Below, in pieces: positions 9,865 to 21,660 of a stretch of 64,000 bases of DNA. The DNA lies in assembly GCA_902729315.2 (NCBI GenBank), contig LR746274.1:3623037-3687036 (forward strand), given 5' to 3'. The stretch comes from Spirodela intermedia. Lineage: Eukaryota > Streptophyta > Magnoliopsida > Alismatales > Araceae. The notes beneath the pieces were generated by a model. It had not been told where the DNA came from. It made no database searches and saw only the letters and a program-made list of their open reading frames with translations. The position numbers and the translations under genes were made by a program. Within the stretch, counting starts at the first letter, position 1, and each line of letters starts with the position of its first letter.

Positions 9865-9925
9865 CAGTCAACAAACAGTAGAATAGTGTCAATGGTCAAC
9901 CATTTTTGCCGAGTCAACAGTCAAC
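9865..9925 (+). promoter_or_regulatory. Cluster of five GTCAA/TTGAC words, copy 1
   Basis: GTCAA occurs at about 9,867, 9,888, 9,895, 9,913 and 9,920. Its reverse complement, TTGAC, is the WRKY W-box core. No gene follows closely, so this may be a relic of a captured promoter or chance repetition. A copy lies at 24,545-24,605. Confidence 0.25.
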
Positions 9926-10054
9926 TCATACCACAAGTCAGGCCCACCAAGCCCAACTCAGGGGGTTGTCCCAGCAATCACGTGTCCAATAATAATACCT
10001 TTTTTTCTTAAATAGGTAAGGACTCGCCACATATCAAGATGAGGGTGAAGTCGA

Positions 10055-10528
10055 AAGCCAGCTTCAATAACGATCATACCTTTAATATACGTACCAGGCA
10101 TTTGGTCAACGAGGATGTTATATATAAATATATGTACGAGGTGGGTCCCATTTTGCTTTTGAGAAGGGAATCTCCTCGATTCTGGGAACTGTTGACGTGG
10201 TAGGCCCAGCCAGCCCTTCACGCGAGCGTCCGGAGGTCTTCATACCTTCTAGTACCGAACTAACCGCTCCGCTTCATACAGCAGAACCCGATATGAATTT
10301 TATATACGCAGAGATCCCCACATGCAGAGAGAGGGGACTATTTCTCACCCCCCCGGGGGTTTAAGGGAGCGGGGGGCTCTTTCAAGATCTACGGTTGTAC
10401 CCAGCCGTTGACTTCCTGCTTGTTGCCGGCTTTCCTCCTCCGTTGCCTGTGCAACCACCTGCGGCTTTCCTCACCTGCCCATATGTTATTTCCCGCCCTC
10501 TGCATGCGGCTGGCTCTAACAGAGACGC

Positions 10529-10552
<24 letters not shown>
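10055..10552 (+). repeat. Inverted repeat IR2, left arm (copy 1)
   Basis: About 495 bp are the reverse complement of 13,674-14,169. They include the segment from 'aagccagcttca', a run with 'ccccccgggggt' and a terminal (GA)n. Copy 2 arms are at 24,735-25,232 and 28,354-28,849. IR2 lies inside IR1, giving nested palindromic structure. Confidence 0.88.
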
Positions 10553-10560
<8 letters not shown>

Positions 10561-10753
10561 CTATAAGTTAACATCGGTTAACTTTTCTGAATGAAATACC
10601 AATGACGTTCGGCAAAATTGTTTGCACCTGCTATAAGGCCGCCTTGCGGACTAAACTTTACATTGCATGAGTGCTAACAGGGCACGACCTCTCAGTCTCG
10701 AGACTCGAAGCACTTGTGATTCTCAGACTCCGCCCTTTCCCCTTGTCTCCTTC

Positions 10754-10756
<3 letters not shown>

Positions 10757-10794
<38 letters not shown>
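10757..10794 (+). repeat. (CT)n microsatellite
   Basis: About 19 CT units, also at 25,437-25,474, and as (GA)n in the flipped copy at about 41,537-41,576, where it is about one unit longer. Confidence 0.95.
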
Positions 10795-10798
<4 letters not shown>

Positions 10799-11366
10799 AT
10801 GCAAGAGAATGATAAAAAATTAGATCCCGGTATATGTGCAAGAAGAGTACGAGAGTGTGCATTATATCAGTGTGCGGCGGGCGATGGAAATGGGTGCGGC
10901 TGGCAACAAGCCTACCGTGCCTTGTCCTGTTAGCGTACCCTTCTCGGGGGGATGGCGGGGTCTTCCCTACTAGTTACTGTCCATGCCCGTGCCGGCGTGC
11001 GTGCCCATGCGTAAACGTGCGCTGACGACTCGTGCGGTGATTCTCGCCTCTCTTCCATTGACTTGATGCCGCCGCGAGTAGATGGGTTGCTCTGTGAGAG
11101 CATGGAGCCGATGTGCATGCATGACAATGCCTCTGCTGTCAATGGCAGTGCTAACATTATGTATTTTCTTGTGAAAATTTATCATATCGAGAGTTATGTT
11201 GTTCTATGAAGTTTGCAAAGTTCTATCTTAGCTACCTCAGAGTTATCCCTCTTTTGTCAAAAATTATATAACTACAATTATTTTTCATAATTTAATATGA
11301 GTATACGTTTATTTATCATGAGTTAGGATTTAAAATAAGTTATTAATTAATGCCGTTGATGGACTA

Positions 11367-11801
11367 GCGACCTCGGTGGATGGTTCTAAGGTCACTGCAG
11401 ATCTGCTTAGACTAGCGCGAAGAGAAGAGAGCCGAATGCCGTTGGGGGAAGCAGACAGCGAAACGAGAAACGAAATCCTCGGAGCGCACTCAATGCGGTC
11501 CACCGACCACGACTCAAATTCTAATAGAAAAAAACTCGGACTAATTGATGAACGGATGAACCGCGGAACCCAACAGGTACGAACAACAGAGATCATTGCA
11601 GAGCACTCTGACACAGAAAACTCCCTAGATAACCCGATCTACAGACCTGGGCGTCAATCGCGCGTCACATTCTTCCAAGTCCATCTTCTCGCCTCGACCC
11701 CCCAAGGAAAAACGAGGGGAACCTCGCGCGCAGTGCAGCCCCGCTCCCGCCAATGGCCTGCCGCCGGAGAGGAACAGGGGACGAAGCACGGCCCTGCCTC
11801 T

Positions 11802-11879
<78 letters not shown>

Positions 11880-11939
11880 GTCTCTGTTAGAGCCAGCCGC
11901 ATGCAGAGGGCGGGAAATAACCTATGGGCAGGTGAGGAA
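11367..11939 (-). repeat. Captured gene 5' end module, long-CT version (copy 1)
   Basis: This is a direct repeat of 13,239-13,757. Read on the minus strand it looks like the start of a gene: a long GA/CT leader, a GC-rich segment, then ATG followed by about 13 codons (MDLEECDARLTPR) and a plausible splice donor. The CT tract here (11,811-11,878) is about 68 bp, versus about 25 bp in the sister module. The gene of origin is not recognised. Copies are at 26,047-26,619 and, flipped, 40,392-40,964. Confidence 0.6.
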
Positions 11940-12029
11940 CTTCTTAAGCTCTATCATTAAATAGTATAGTAATAATCAACTTAAGTACATAAAGTTAGCT
12001 AAATTGATCAAAAGATAAAATATAATTAA

Positions 12030-12160
12030 TTTTAACATGAGACTTCCATAAGTACTCTTTAATTTTTCATTAAGAGAATAGAAGTGAGATCCTCCACAAT
12101 GCTCAAACATAATTTGAAATTTACTTCAGAGATGTCTAATGAAATTCACATGATATAGAG
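12030..12160 (-). repeat. Diverged relative of the IR1 arm
   Basis: The words 'aatagaagtgagatcctccacaat' and 'acataatttgaaattta', split by substitutions, parallel 14,310-14,370 of the right IR1 arm. The AT-rich element therefore occurs at least three times per unit. Copies lie near 26,710-26,840 and 40,170-40,300. Confidence 0.55.
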
Positions 12161-12623
12161 ACCCTTTCATTAAGGCCTTCTTACTGTACGAAGTATTTGG
12201 TTTATTTCTTCCAAAGTTACCTCCCCTCGGGCACCGCATGGCTTAATCAGCGTGAAGGGATAAGCGACGGTAGAAGCCGTCGTTGTTGGGAACTTCGTGT
12301 ATGATGGCCTCCCTGATCAACACGTGATGTAAGTAATAAATCGGGGTTAGAGTGTAAAAATAAAGGGGCGGTATATGAGTATCTTTGATACCTCTGAATT
12401 TAATGGAAGGAGCGTATGTCAGCTTCACTGGAAGGAGGCGGCAAGCAGACGAACCCAATAATTCAGTGTCCCACTGCTCCTCCTCTCTCGTTTTATCTTC
12501 TCCCATCGTTGCCTCTTCTCCGGTCTACACGATCACGAAAAGGCATCTTTTTTGTGAGGTAAGATATTCACAGATTGGCATCACCCAGAGACTGACTGAC
12601 GACTTCGCATCTCGTTGACCCAC

Positions 12624-12932
12624 CTTGGGATTTAAGAACTCTGAAGAAGGGCCGGCGCAAATGATCTCAACAGGGTCGTCATGGTTGCACTGCAGCATGC
12701 GCCTCCTTTTCAGCTGCGGCGACTCGGCAGACCCATCTGCACTGTCCTTCGCCGTGCCTGGAACCCACACTCCTCCGTCAAATAGGACCAAAATGGATGA
12801 CATACATTTTGTTCATAGTCTTCCGTTCAGTACCTCCGCTGTCAGAAACTGCGCAGCCAAAATCTGTGCAGTCCCCGAGCATGCCGAACCGCTCATGATA
12901 GTTCGTCCCGTCCAGCAGGTAGTGTGGGATGC
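12624..12932 (-). pseudogene. XRI1-like two-exon fragment, copy 1
   Basis: On the minus strand an acceptor-like CTGGGTAG precedes a frame containing GDCTDFGCAVSDSGGTERKT. After about 48 bases bounded by GTATGT and TTCCAG comes a second frame with SPQLKRRRMLQCNHDDPVEI that ends at AATCCCAAG/GTGGGT. KRRRMLQ is, as I recall, a hallmark of the XRI1 family. The 48-bp intron-like gap is too short for a normal plant intron and contains an in-frame stop. No promoter, start or full set of exons remains. Confidence 0.6.
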
Positions 12933-13238
12933 CTACCCAGGAAAGAGTCTGAATCTTAGAGAAAAAATCGTACTGACAGAGAGGTAAGTCCGGCAGAGGA
13001 TGCAGCTATATCAGGCTGCTCACCGTTCCACTCTGTCAGCAGACCGCAGCCCTCTGTTTCCCATTCAAAGAGTTGGCTGAAAATCATCGAAGAGGCCAAG
13101 TAGATGAGTCGATGAATTATCATGATAGTTTGGGAAGAGCCGTCTGTAATTATGAGGAACCGGACGGCAGTGGATCCATCACGCGGAACTCATCGAGGTA
13201 CTCATACTTCCCGCAAGGACCTCTGGGGGAGGCTCATC

Positions 13239-13757
13239 GCGACCTCGGTGGATGGTTCTAAGGTCACTGCAGATCTGCTTAGACTAGCGCGAAGAGAAGA
13301 GAGCCGAATGCCGTTGGGAGAAGCAGACAGCGAAACGAGAAACGAAATCCTCGGAGCGCACTCAATGCGGTCCACCGACCACGACTCAAATTCTAATAGA
13401 AAAAAACTCGGACTAATTGATGAACGGATGAACCGCGGAACCCAACAGGTACGAACAACAGAGATCATTGCAGAGCACTCTGACACAGAAAACTCCCTAG
13501 ATAACCCGATCTACAAACCTGGGCGTCAATCGCGCGTCACATTCTTCCAAGTCCATCTTCTCGCCTCGACCCCCCAAGGAAAAACGAGGGGAACCTCGCG
13601 CCCAGTGCAGCCCCGCTCCCGCCAATGGCCTGCCGCCGGAGAGGAACAGGGGACGAAGCACGGCCCTGCCTCTCTCTCTCTCTCTCTCTCTCTCTGCGTC
13701 TCTGTTAGAGCCAGCCGCATGCAGAGGGCGGGAAATAACATATGGGCAGGTGAGGAA
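13239..13757 (-). repeat. Captured gene 5' end module, short-CT version (copy 1)
   Basis: Direct repeat of 11,367-11,939, nearly identical apart from CT length and a few bases (for example gcgcccag versus gcgcgcag). Copies are at 27,919-28,437 and, flipped, 38,575-39,093. In the flipped copy the ATG is at 38,775 on the plus strand. Confidence 0.6.
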
Positions 13758-14253
13758 AGCCGCAGGTGGTTGCACAGGCAACGGAGGAGGAAAGCCGGCA
13801 ACAAGCAGGAAGTCAACGGCTGGGTACAACCGTAGATCTTGAAAGAGCCCCCCGCTCCCTTAAACCCCCGGGGGGGTGAGAAATAGTCCCCTCTCTCTGC
13901 ATGTGGGGATCTCTGCGTATATAAAATTCATATCGGGTTCTGCTGTATGAAGCGGAGCGGTTAGTTCGGTACTAGAAGGTATGAAGACCTCCGGACGCTC
14001 GCGTGAAGGGCTGGCTGGGCCTACCACGTCAACAGTTCCCAGAATCGAGGAGATTCCCTTCTCAAAAGCAAAATGGGACCCACCTCGTACATATATTTAT
14101 ATATAACATCCTCGTTGACCAAATGCCTGGTACGTATATTAAAGGTATGATCGTTACTGAAGCTGGCTTCATGCTCTACGTAGATCTGGTACATATAATT
14201 TTTGACAAAAGAGGATAACTCTGAGGTAGCTAAGATAGAACTTTGCAAACTTC

Positions 14254-14772
14254 ATAAAACATGATTTATTTTAACATTAGAAATACATAAGTTTCTTCAA
14301 TTTTTTATTTTATAGAGCAATAGAAGCGAGGTCCTCCACAATGTTCCGACATAATTTGGATTTATTTTTAGAAATGTTTGATGAAGTTGAAATGATATAT
14401 AGAGAGAACAACATTCAATAACAATGTATCAAGTGCATTTTTAGTCAAAAGGAATATGCCAACATACTTGTTGTGTCAAGTATGCTTCTTCATTGACAAT
14501 GGAGATTAAAATATGTAGTTACCATTGTGATAAATTAATACATTAAATTTCATATAGATTGAAAGTTTGAATCTAGGACACCAGTAAATGTCAATTTAAA
14601 TCACTTTATATTATAAAGGAATAGTAATAGTCTCATTAGTTTTATTAGATTTTTAATTACTGTATGAGTTGAAAAATCGCTATGCGGTATTCAATTAGAC
14701 TAGAATTACAAAATCTTTAATATGTGTAGTGAGTGCTTTTAGATCAACTTGAGATTCTAAACAAAATCTTTC
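14254..14772 (-). repeat. Inverted repeat IR1, right arm (copy 1)
   Basis: Partner of 8,264-8,782. Variants diagnostic of this arm (accgcatagcg; tcaatctatatg; atttatcacaatgg) reappear in array copy 3 at 37,640-37,815. This places the inversion junction at the outer end of the arm. Confidence 0.9.
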
Positions 14773-16090
14773 GTAATTTGATTTGTTGCATAAACCAAAG
14801 TGATAGAACTTATTCTTGAGCCCCATAGTTTGTATACAATTGTATGGTCAATTGATCTGAAAATATTTCTCCATTTTTAATATTTAACCATTTTCCTTCA
14901 ACAATTTCCTTCAATTTTCTCCCTAGACCAAAAACTGAAAGGACAAGTATTCCAGCTAATTATACAATAAAAGTGCTTAAATCATTTCATTTCATCAAGT
15001 ATATTAAACCGGTTGTCACCCAATGAAAGTAATTAAAATAAAAAACAAGATAAGCTTTATAAAGTAGGCAATTTGGCCATTTAGCACTTGAGGAAAAAGG
15101 GTTCTCAATTGATAGTTTTGAAAAGTTGAACCCTAGGAAATCTGTGCCATTAAAATTTTTACAAATGATTAGAACAATACATATGTACTTTATTTACCTC
15201 CAAAAATAATTATAGGTTCAACCTTTAATGTGGTTGAGATTGATGACTACTATGTGACGCCACATGGAGAGTCAAGAGTAAAAAAAATTCAAGTAGGAAA
15301 AATTGATTTAACATACAACTCTAGGCAACCAGAAATGTCCCTGATTGGTGATTGCTGACCAAAGTTGTTGAAAAACATAAAAATGTAGACCACAAAGGTT
15401 GAAAGGCCTCAAATGGGTTCTATACCCAAAATGCATTCAAATGAGGTCAATTTGTGTCGATAACATGTGATTTTCATAAGACCAATATTTTTTTTCATAT
15501 TAATTCAGTTTATGTTGTTTGGTTAGTTGATCTCATTTTTAGGAGTGCAAAAACTGATTTTGGCCTATTTAACAGCTAGCATGTGATAATATTTATAGAA
15601 AAATTCAATAGTAATATAATTTTGTTGTCTTTGGAAATTTTACTTGACTTGTGGGTTGAAGAGCTAATGGGCCATCATTGAGGCTCATTCACATAAATGC
15701 TTTTGGATTCAAGACAATACAGTCTAATCATTGAGGTTTCAAATATTTCCAGAAACATTTTTCTAAACTCAATGATTGATGATCTTGTGCCTCATGATTA
15801 AATGGAGATTTTTTTGTTCTTCTATGACTTCCCTATGTGGCACAAATTGACAACCCTTTATTCCAAAATAAAGATTTTTTTATATTATGTGTACATCATT
15901 CTTATATTTTTACTCATTATAATCAATCCTACAAGGGTATGCTAAGTTTACTTGGTAACTTTGAAGATGATTTTATTAGTAATGACTAGATGTTTTAACT
16001 AACACTCATCTTTAGTCTATTTATCACAACTTGTCATCCGGAGACGAAGATCCGGACTGAAGGGGGGGAAAAGAACAAAAGGCTGAGCAC
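14773..16090 (+). other. AT-rich interval without recognisable gene, copy 1
   Basis: About 1.3 kb (also 29,453-30,770 in copy 2; absent from copy 3) with no frame above noise on either strand and no clear terminal repeats. It has the composition of plant intergenic DNA. Confidence 0.6.
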
Positions 16091-16260
16091 ATGACAACGA
16101 GCCTCTCATTTCGCCATCCTCGCGTGATATCATGCAGCACCCAGTGTAAGTTTCTAGTTTCCTCATCTCCGTCTACTTCCATTGATTCTCACCCATGTTC
16201 ATCTTTTCAGTTTCCTGCCACAATGGGTAACATCGCTGCCCATGGATGCAGGAATAAATC
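16091..16260 (+). repeat. Diverged direct repeat of 2,870-3,080
   Basis: The words 'catcctcgcgtgatatcatgca' (broken by changes) and 'gcccatggatgcaggaata' parallel 2,925-3,060 of the same unit. A second copy is at 30,771-30,940. Confidence 0.6.
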
Positions 16261-16264
16261 GGAT

Positions 16265-16697
16265 GCAATGTATGGCTCATGGAAGAGGAGGGAGCGTTGG
16301 GAATGTTCAGAACATGACATTTAAGCAAAGCATGTTGATGCCATCTCTATATTCAGATAATCAAATTGGCAGAGGTCATTCGTGAGTCCTCTGTGACAGA
16401 CCTTTTTGATCCATGCAAAAAAACAGGAGGGGGGTGTGTGTGTGTGTGTGTTTAAGCGTAACGGAGAAGGTTGTTTTTATCCGGTTTTTACAATGTTTAC
16501 TGGTTCATAGTTGCTGAGTTGATTGCTCTATATACTCCCAGGGAGTGCGGTGTACGCGACAACCCTAACGAGTAGGAACAGGCGGCTGAATATCTAGTCT
16601 CAATATGTTCTGGTTTGAACTTAACACGATATTTGGATAATGTCAGATAAATACCTGCATTTATACTCATATTAAATTATGAAAAATAATTTTAGTT
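16265..16697 (+). repeat. Foldback left arm at the copy 1/copy 2 junction
   Basis: Matches the reverse complement of 16,884-17,326, which spans the start of the next unit. Both arms include the CA/GT microsatellite and the 'actcccagggagt' palindrome. A spacer of about 187 bp, itself an inverted fragment of 11,050-11,250, separates the arms. The equivalent at the copy 2/3 junction is 30,945-31,377 with 31,564-32,006. Confidence 0.88.
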
Positions 16698-16883
16698 AGA
16701 TAATTTTTGACAAAAGAGGATAACTCTGAGGTAGCTAAGATAGAACTTTGCAAACTTCATAGAACAACATAACTCTCGATATGATAAATGTTCACAAGAA
16801 AAGACATAATGTTAGCACTACCATTGATAGCAGAGGCATTGTCATGCATGCACATCGGCTCCATGCTCTCACAGAGCAACCCA

Positions 16884-17326
16884 TCTAACTAAAATTATTT
16901 TTCATAATTTAATATGAGTATAAATGCAGGTATTTATCTGACATTATCCAAATATCGTGTTAAGTTCAAACCAGAACATATTCATACTAGATATTCAGCC
17001 GCCTGTTCCTACTCGTCAGGGTTGTCGCGTACACCGCACTCCCTGGGAGTATATAGAGCAATCAACTCAGTAACTACGAACCAGTAAACATTGTAAAAAC
17101 CGGATAAAAACAACCTTCTTCATTACGCTTAAACACACACACACACACACACACCCCTCCTATTTTTTTGCATGGATCAAAAAGGTCTGTCACAGAGGAC
17201 TCACGAATGACCTCTGCCAATTTGATTATCTGAATATAGAGATGGCATCAACATGCTTTGCTTAAATGTCATGTTCTGAACATTCTCAACGCTCCCTCCT
17301 CTTCCATGAGCCATACATTGCATGAT
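16884..17326 (-). repeat. Foldback right arm at the copy 1/copy 2 junction
   Basis: Partner of 16,265-16,697. The unit boundary at 16,990 lies within this arm, so the tandem repeats meet inside a foldback. The leftmost unit at 2,321 has the unit-internal part of this arm but lacks the left arm. Confidence 0.88.
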
Positions 17327-17424
17327 AAATTAATCATCCAAAAAAACACAGAGACATCTCGATCTACAAGGCCCTGCCCTGCATGGGTCAAAAATTCGGT
17401 CACTAGATGAACAAACTTGATTTG

Positions 17425-17616
17425 CTAATCAATCAACCAATTGTTAATCGCAATTATGATGCTATCTTTCCCCCATTCAGTCTTGATCTTCATCACGATG
17501 ACCACATGATTCCTAAAAAGGTTGAATAAGGGAAAGGCAGCATCATAATCATGAGAATAAAAGGTTGAGCACATCATGAGTCTCTCATTTCTCCATCCTC
17601 GCATCATACCATGCAC
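17425..17616 (-). pseudogene. XRI1-like C-terminal fragment, copy 2
   Basis: The translated frame is identical to that at 2,756-2,947, offset by 14,669 bp. The same KIKTEWGKDSI motif is present and no intact gene surrounds it. Confidence 0.45.
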
Positions 17617-19085
17617 CTATTGTTTCATTTATCTTGTTCTACTTTGATTCATTCTCATAGATCTTCATATTATCAATTTTATACCAAAATGGGTCACATC
17701 ATTGCCCATGGATGCATAACTAAAAATGATGCAAGTATGGTGACCATACATTGTGACAATATAAATATATGGCTCCTTGAAGATAAATGAATGCTGGGAA
17801 AGTGGGGGGTTTATTAGAGTATAGAAATAAAGGAGAAGTATCTATATAGTTGATTCTCTTGAATTTATTGCAAGGAGTGTTTGACATAATCACTAGTGCC
17901 CTTACGATTTCTATCATTAGAATCAAGTGGTAGGTCTCTGATAAGTATCAGCCAAGTCAGCACTAATTAATTTCTTGTAGGATTCATTTACTCAAGAAAA
18001 TGAGGGCATTGAAAAGGCACATACCTGACTCACTAGCTTGATCGTAAGAAGCAGCAACACAAGGGGCAGACCTTTTGGATGGAAATGACCGCATATTAGC
18101 TACAGTTGAATGTGCTGATAATGTGTTGGCCGAGAGATCTAAAGTAAGTAGCGGACGCTTCATCTGAGCTGATACGCATCTCGCTCTCATTAAAGCAGCT
18201 TTCCAGCCAGCATTTCGAGGACTCGCCTAGTGCTCCCAAGATATCTATGGCATTTTGTGGTGCAGTGTGAGAATAGTGGCTTGGGGAAATTGATGAGATA
18301 GTTGAGGAGATGGCAAGCAGACGGACCTCCGCTGTCTGAATCTGGGCAGTTAGGCAGGTCAGGTGGGTCGGGTCAAGTGGTCCTGGTTGTTGGGCCAGCT
18401 GGTCAGGTGGGCTAGGTCAGGTGGGTAGGTCGGGGCCTGGTGGCTGGGCCGGCGGGTCATGTGGGCTTGGGTCAGGTTATCCTGCTTGATGTGTCAAATA
18501 TATGGGCTGGGCCGGCGGGTTAGGTAGGTGGGTCGGGTGGTCCTGGTGGCCCCGGTGGGTGAGCCGGTCAGATGGGCTGGGCCGAATAAGTGGCCCCCTT
18601 AAGGGGGGGTCCCTGCCGAAACCAATTCGTTTCGGCCGCGACCAATGCTGGTCTTTGTGCCGCGGCGGCGAACGAACGGTGGCGGTAGAGGCGTCGTTGG
18701 CGGAGGCAGGAGGAGGGGGCGGCGACACCGGCGGCGGGGAACGGCGGAACAGCGGTGGCGGAAGGAGAAGGCGACGACGGAGGCGGCTGGAAGGCGGGAC
18801 GATGGCACCGGAGCGGGACGGCGACGATGAGGCGGCTCATCAGGGGTGAAGCGGAGGGGGCGAGAAGGGCTGCGTCGCCCGGAGGGATGCGCGACGGAGG
18901 GCCGTAGGGCCGCATGCTCCGACCGAGAGTGGAAGTGGTCCTCGCGACGAACCTCCGCCCTCTGAATCTGGGCAGCAGCCAAAATCTGTCGATAGTGTCT
19001 GTCCCCCGAGCAGCATGCGGAGAGAACGGCTCATCCTCGGTCGGATTCAACCCGTCCCGCATTTATTGGGTCTCTAGAGGAGTTC

Positions 19086-19244
19086 CTGGGCAGATATCTC
19101 ACACTACCTGCGTGACGAGATGAATCAGATCGAGGATGTGCTGTTCTGCATGCTCGGTTAACAAACATCGGTTGAGGACTGTATAATTTTGGTTGCCCAC
19201 GTTCTGACAGCGGAGGTATTGAACGGAAGAGCATGAATATAGTA
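19086..19244 (+). pseudogene. XRI1-like exon with internal stop, copy 2
   Basis: Same sequence as 4,417-4,575 at an offset of 14,669, with the same premature stop between ML-G and QTSVEDC. The lesion predates the array amplification. Confidence 0.55.
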
Positions 19245-19900
19245 TTATCTATCCTTTGGTCCCATTTAACGGAAGAGTCTGAACCTTCCTTGGGAAAAAA
19301 ATCGTATTACAGAAAAGATAAATCCGACAGAGGATGCAGCTATCAGATTGCCCACCGTTCCTTTCTGTTGGCAGACGGGCTCCTCTGCTTCCCATCCATG
19401 GAGTACACTGAAAATCATTGAAAGTGCCAAAGTAAATCAGTCTATTGTCATGATACGTTAAGAGGCCAATGGGAAGAGCCGTCTGTAATTATGAGGAACC
19501 ATCAGGGGGAACTCATCGCGGTTCTCATACTGCCTGCACGGGCCTCTGGGTCATCGCGACCTCGGTGGATGGTTCTAAGGTCACTGCATATCTAATAGAG
19601 AAGAGAGTCGACGGGGATCATCGTCTCTTTAAACAGGTTGGGAGAGGCAGACAGAGAAATCATAAACGAAACCCTCGGAGCGCAATTCAATGCGGTGCAC
19701 TGATCACAACTCGAATTCTAATAGAAAAAAAACTAGGATTAATTTGAAAGACTGGAGACACAATATCGTCTTCTCACTCCACCTGGTGTGCACTTTGATT
19801 CTTTACATAACTAACTTTGTGAATTTTTATATTTTTTATGTTTACATCAGCATATAGAATGGAAGACTATGATCGTTTTTTTCTATTTAAAGCATATTTG

Positions 19901-20070
19901 TGTACGAGCACTCCTTGCCCCATGCTCGGCTGGCCACCGTGGAAGGGGAGTGACGCGCACGGTGCCCCAGCCGACCCTTATCCTTACTCGCTAGAGCCTA
20001 CTGTGCTTCCGACCCACGTGCGGGCCCGGCTGGCTGGGATGACACCCCACTTTTTCTACTTTTTAAATTT
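19901..20070 (+). repeat. GC-rich body without promoter, copy 2
   Basis: Matches 5,232-5,400 with few substitutions, such as 'cccacgtgcg' for 'cccgtgtgcg'. No upstream element precedes it. Confidence 0.65.
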
Positions 20071-20804
20071 ATTTTTATTTTATCTCAAAGACATAGTTAT
20101 AAAAATCATATAAGTTACTGTAAAATAACATAATTAACCAAAAAATCCTATTAACTAACTAGAAACTACTACTTTTAATTTGGCACGAATATAAGTCTCT
20201 TTTTTATGAGTTGAGGCTTAAAATATGTTACTAATTAATTATTAACTCATGATAATGAACACTTATTAATAAGGTATATTATTTGAGATATATAATGTAT
20301 CTCAGAGAGAGAGATGACCAAGTGTCAATGGGCAGGTGACTTGAGGAGAGGGAGTGAGTGGCATCTGAATGGGGCCGACATCTAGTGGCTACGCATATTT
20401 TTGGGACCAGAAATGGGAAATAACCAGGCATTTACTCAACGAAGATGTTACGTAGGACTATATATCTCAAGTGGGTCCCATTTTTTCTAATATTCAGACT
20501 CTTTCTCTAGGTAGGTATATGACGTGACTTAGTCGTTGTATAGTAAATCACACAAATTTAAAATTTATAAAACTAGAAAATACGAATTTTCAGAGATTTA
20601 GAAGTATTTTTGAACAAATATATTAATTATAATTCAATAAAACTTCCAAAAAAAAGCGGTAATTTTCCAGGTCGATCACAAAGATGTAATATAATATCAG
20701 GTAATTATTCAGAATTTTTTTTCAAAGAATACTATTTTCTATGAATTTCATATTAGGAAATAAAAATTAAAATATTTAACATTCACGAAAAAGGGAAATA
20801 AGGG

Positions 20805-21660
20805 TGCGGACGTCTGGATGATGTCAATGCCTGACAAATGCCAATCGGACAGAAATAGAGTTCCACCTAGCAATTCTTACGTAAGCGATTACAAACGATT
20901 TAATTGATAAAATTAAGATCTGTAAAATCCGGAAGAATCGTAATTGAATGAAGTATAGCTCGGTAAATTTTAAATCAATAAATTATCATTAAATGAAGTG
21001 AAAATTAAGTTGAAAGTAAGAAAACAGAGTTCTGGCGTCACGACGACGATGTGTCGATGATTCACGAGAATTCTGAGCATTCGAGAGGATTGACATGTAG
21101 TGTCCATGATCTCGAAGGCTCTCTTTAGATAAGGACTACGTAGCCAATCTCTAGATCTCCTTACGAAGTCTAGAGATGAATGAAATGGGTCGTCAAATCG
21201 TCTTTGACGGTTGTCACCTAGCAGAGCAGAAAAACGACGACTTTGCGGCTCTCCGACGGCTGTCACCCGACGGAGAGGAACTGGACGGAGGTGGGGCGTG
21301 TGTCAGGGAGCTTCATCCTCAGATCCGTGCAATAAGAGGAGGTTCTTTATCGCATCCGGTATGCTCTCAGGAGGTGGCGACTCGTCTTCTGGCGGATTGT
21401 CCTCTTTCTGACGACGGCTTGTTCGTCGATCAATTAGAGATGCTATACTCGATGGATTTGTGATCCTTTTATTGCAAATCGTTCAGCAATTTTAGTAACA
21501 ATGTTCTGCAAATCGCGTTGACGAAATTTTCACTGATAATCTAGCAATTCTAGCAGCATAAACCTTTACCGGCAATCTGTAGGAAAGTTGCGATAATCAG
21601 ATAAAAAATATGAGTTTTGGCTCTTGGAGGATTCGAACCCGCATTGGTTGCCCGCTTGCA
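20805..21660 (+). repeat. Dispersed repeat module R1, copy c
   Basis: Equivalent of 6,140-6,960 in array copy 2. Around 21,060-21,170 it shares derived variants with copy 3 (for example 'agaattctgagcattcg'). Confidence 0.75.

Larger units (their letters stand above)
2321..16989 (+). repeat. Array unit, copy 1 (14,669 bp)
   Basis: The sequence from 'gatattcagccgcctg' at 2,321 recurs at 16,990 and 31,670. Offsets to copy 2 are 14,669 up to about 5,600 and 14,680 from about 7,000 on, with small indels between. Most of the unit is almost identical between copies. The exception is about 5,600-7,300, which carries many substitutions. The unit holds no complete gene; it is a mosaic of inverted and direct sub-repeats described separately. 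Confidence 0.92.

Noticed and set aside
11376-11960. 194-codon and 237-codon frames (11,376 and 13,122) with long SLSLSL runs
   Set aside because: Antisense to the gene-like 5' end module. The length comes from the CT microsatellite and a stop-free GC stretch; no domain or splice structure supports a protein.
14773-16090. Gene in the AT-rich interval
   Set aside because: No frame above background and no exon-like GC rise on either strand.
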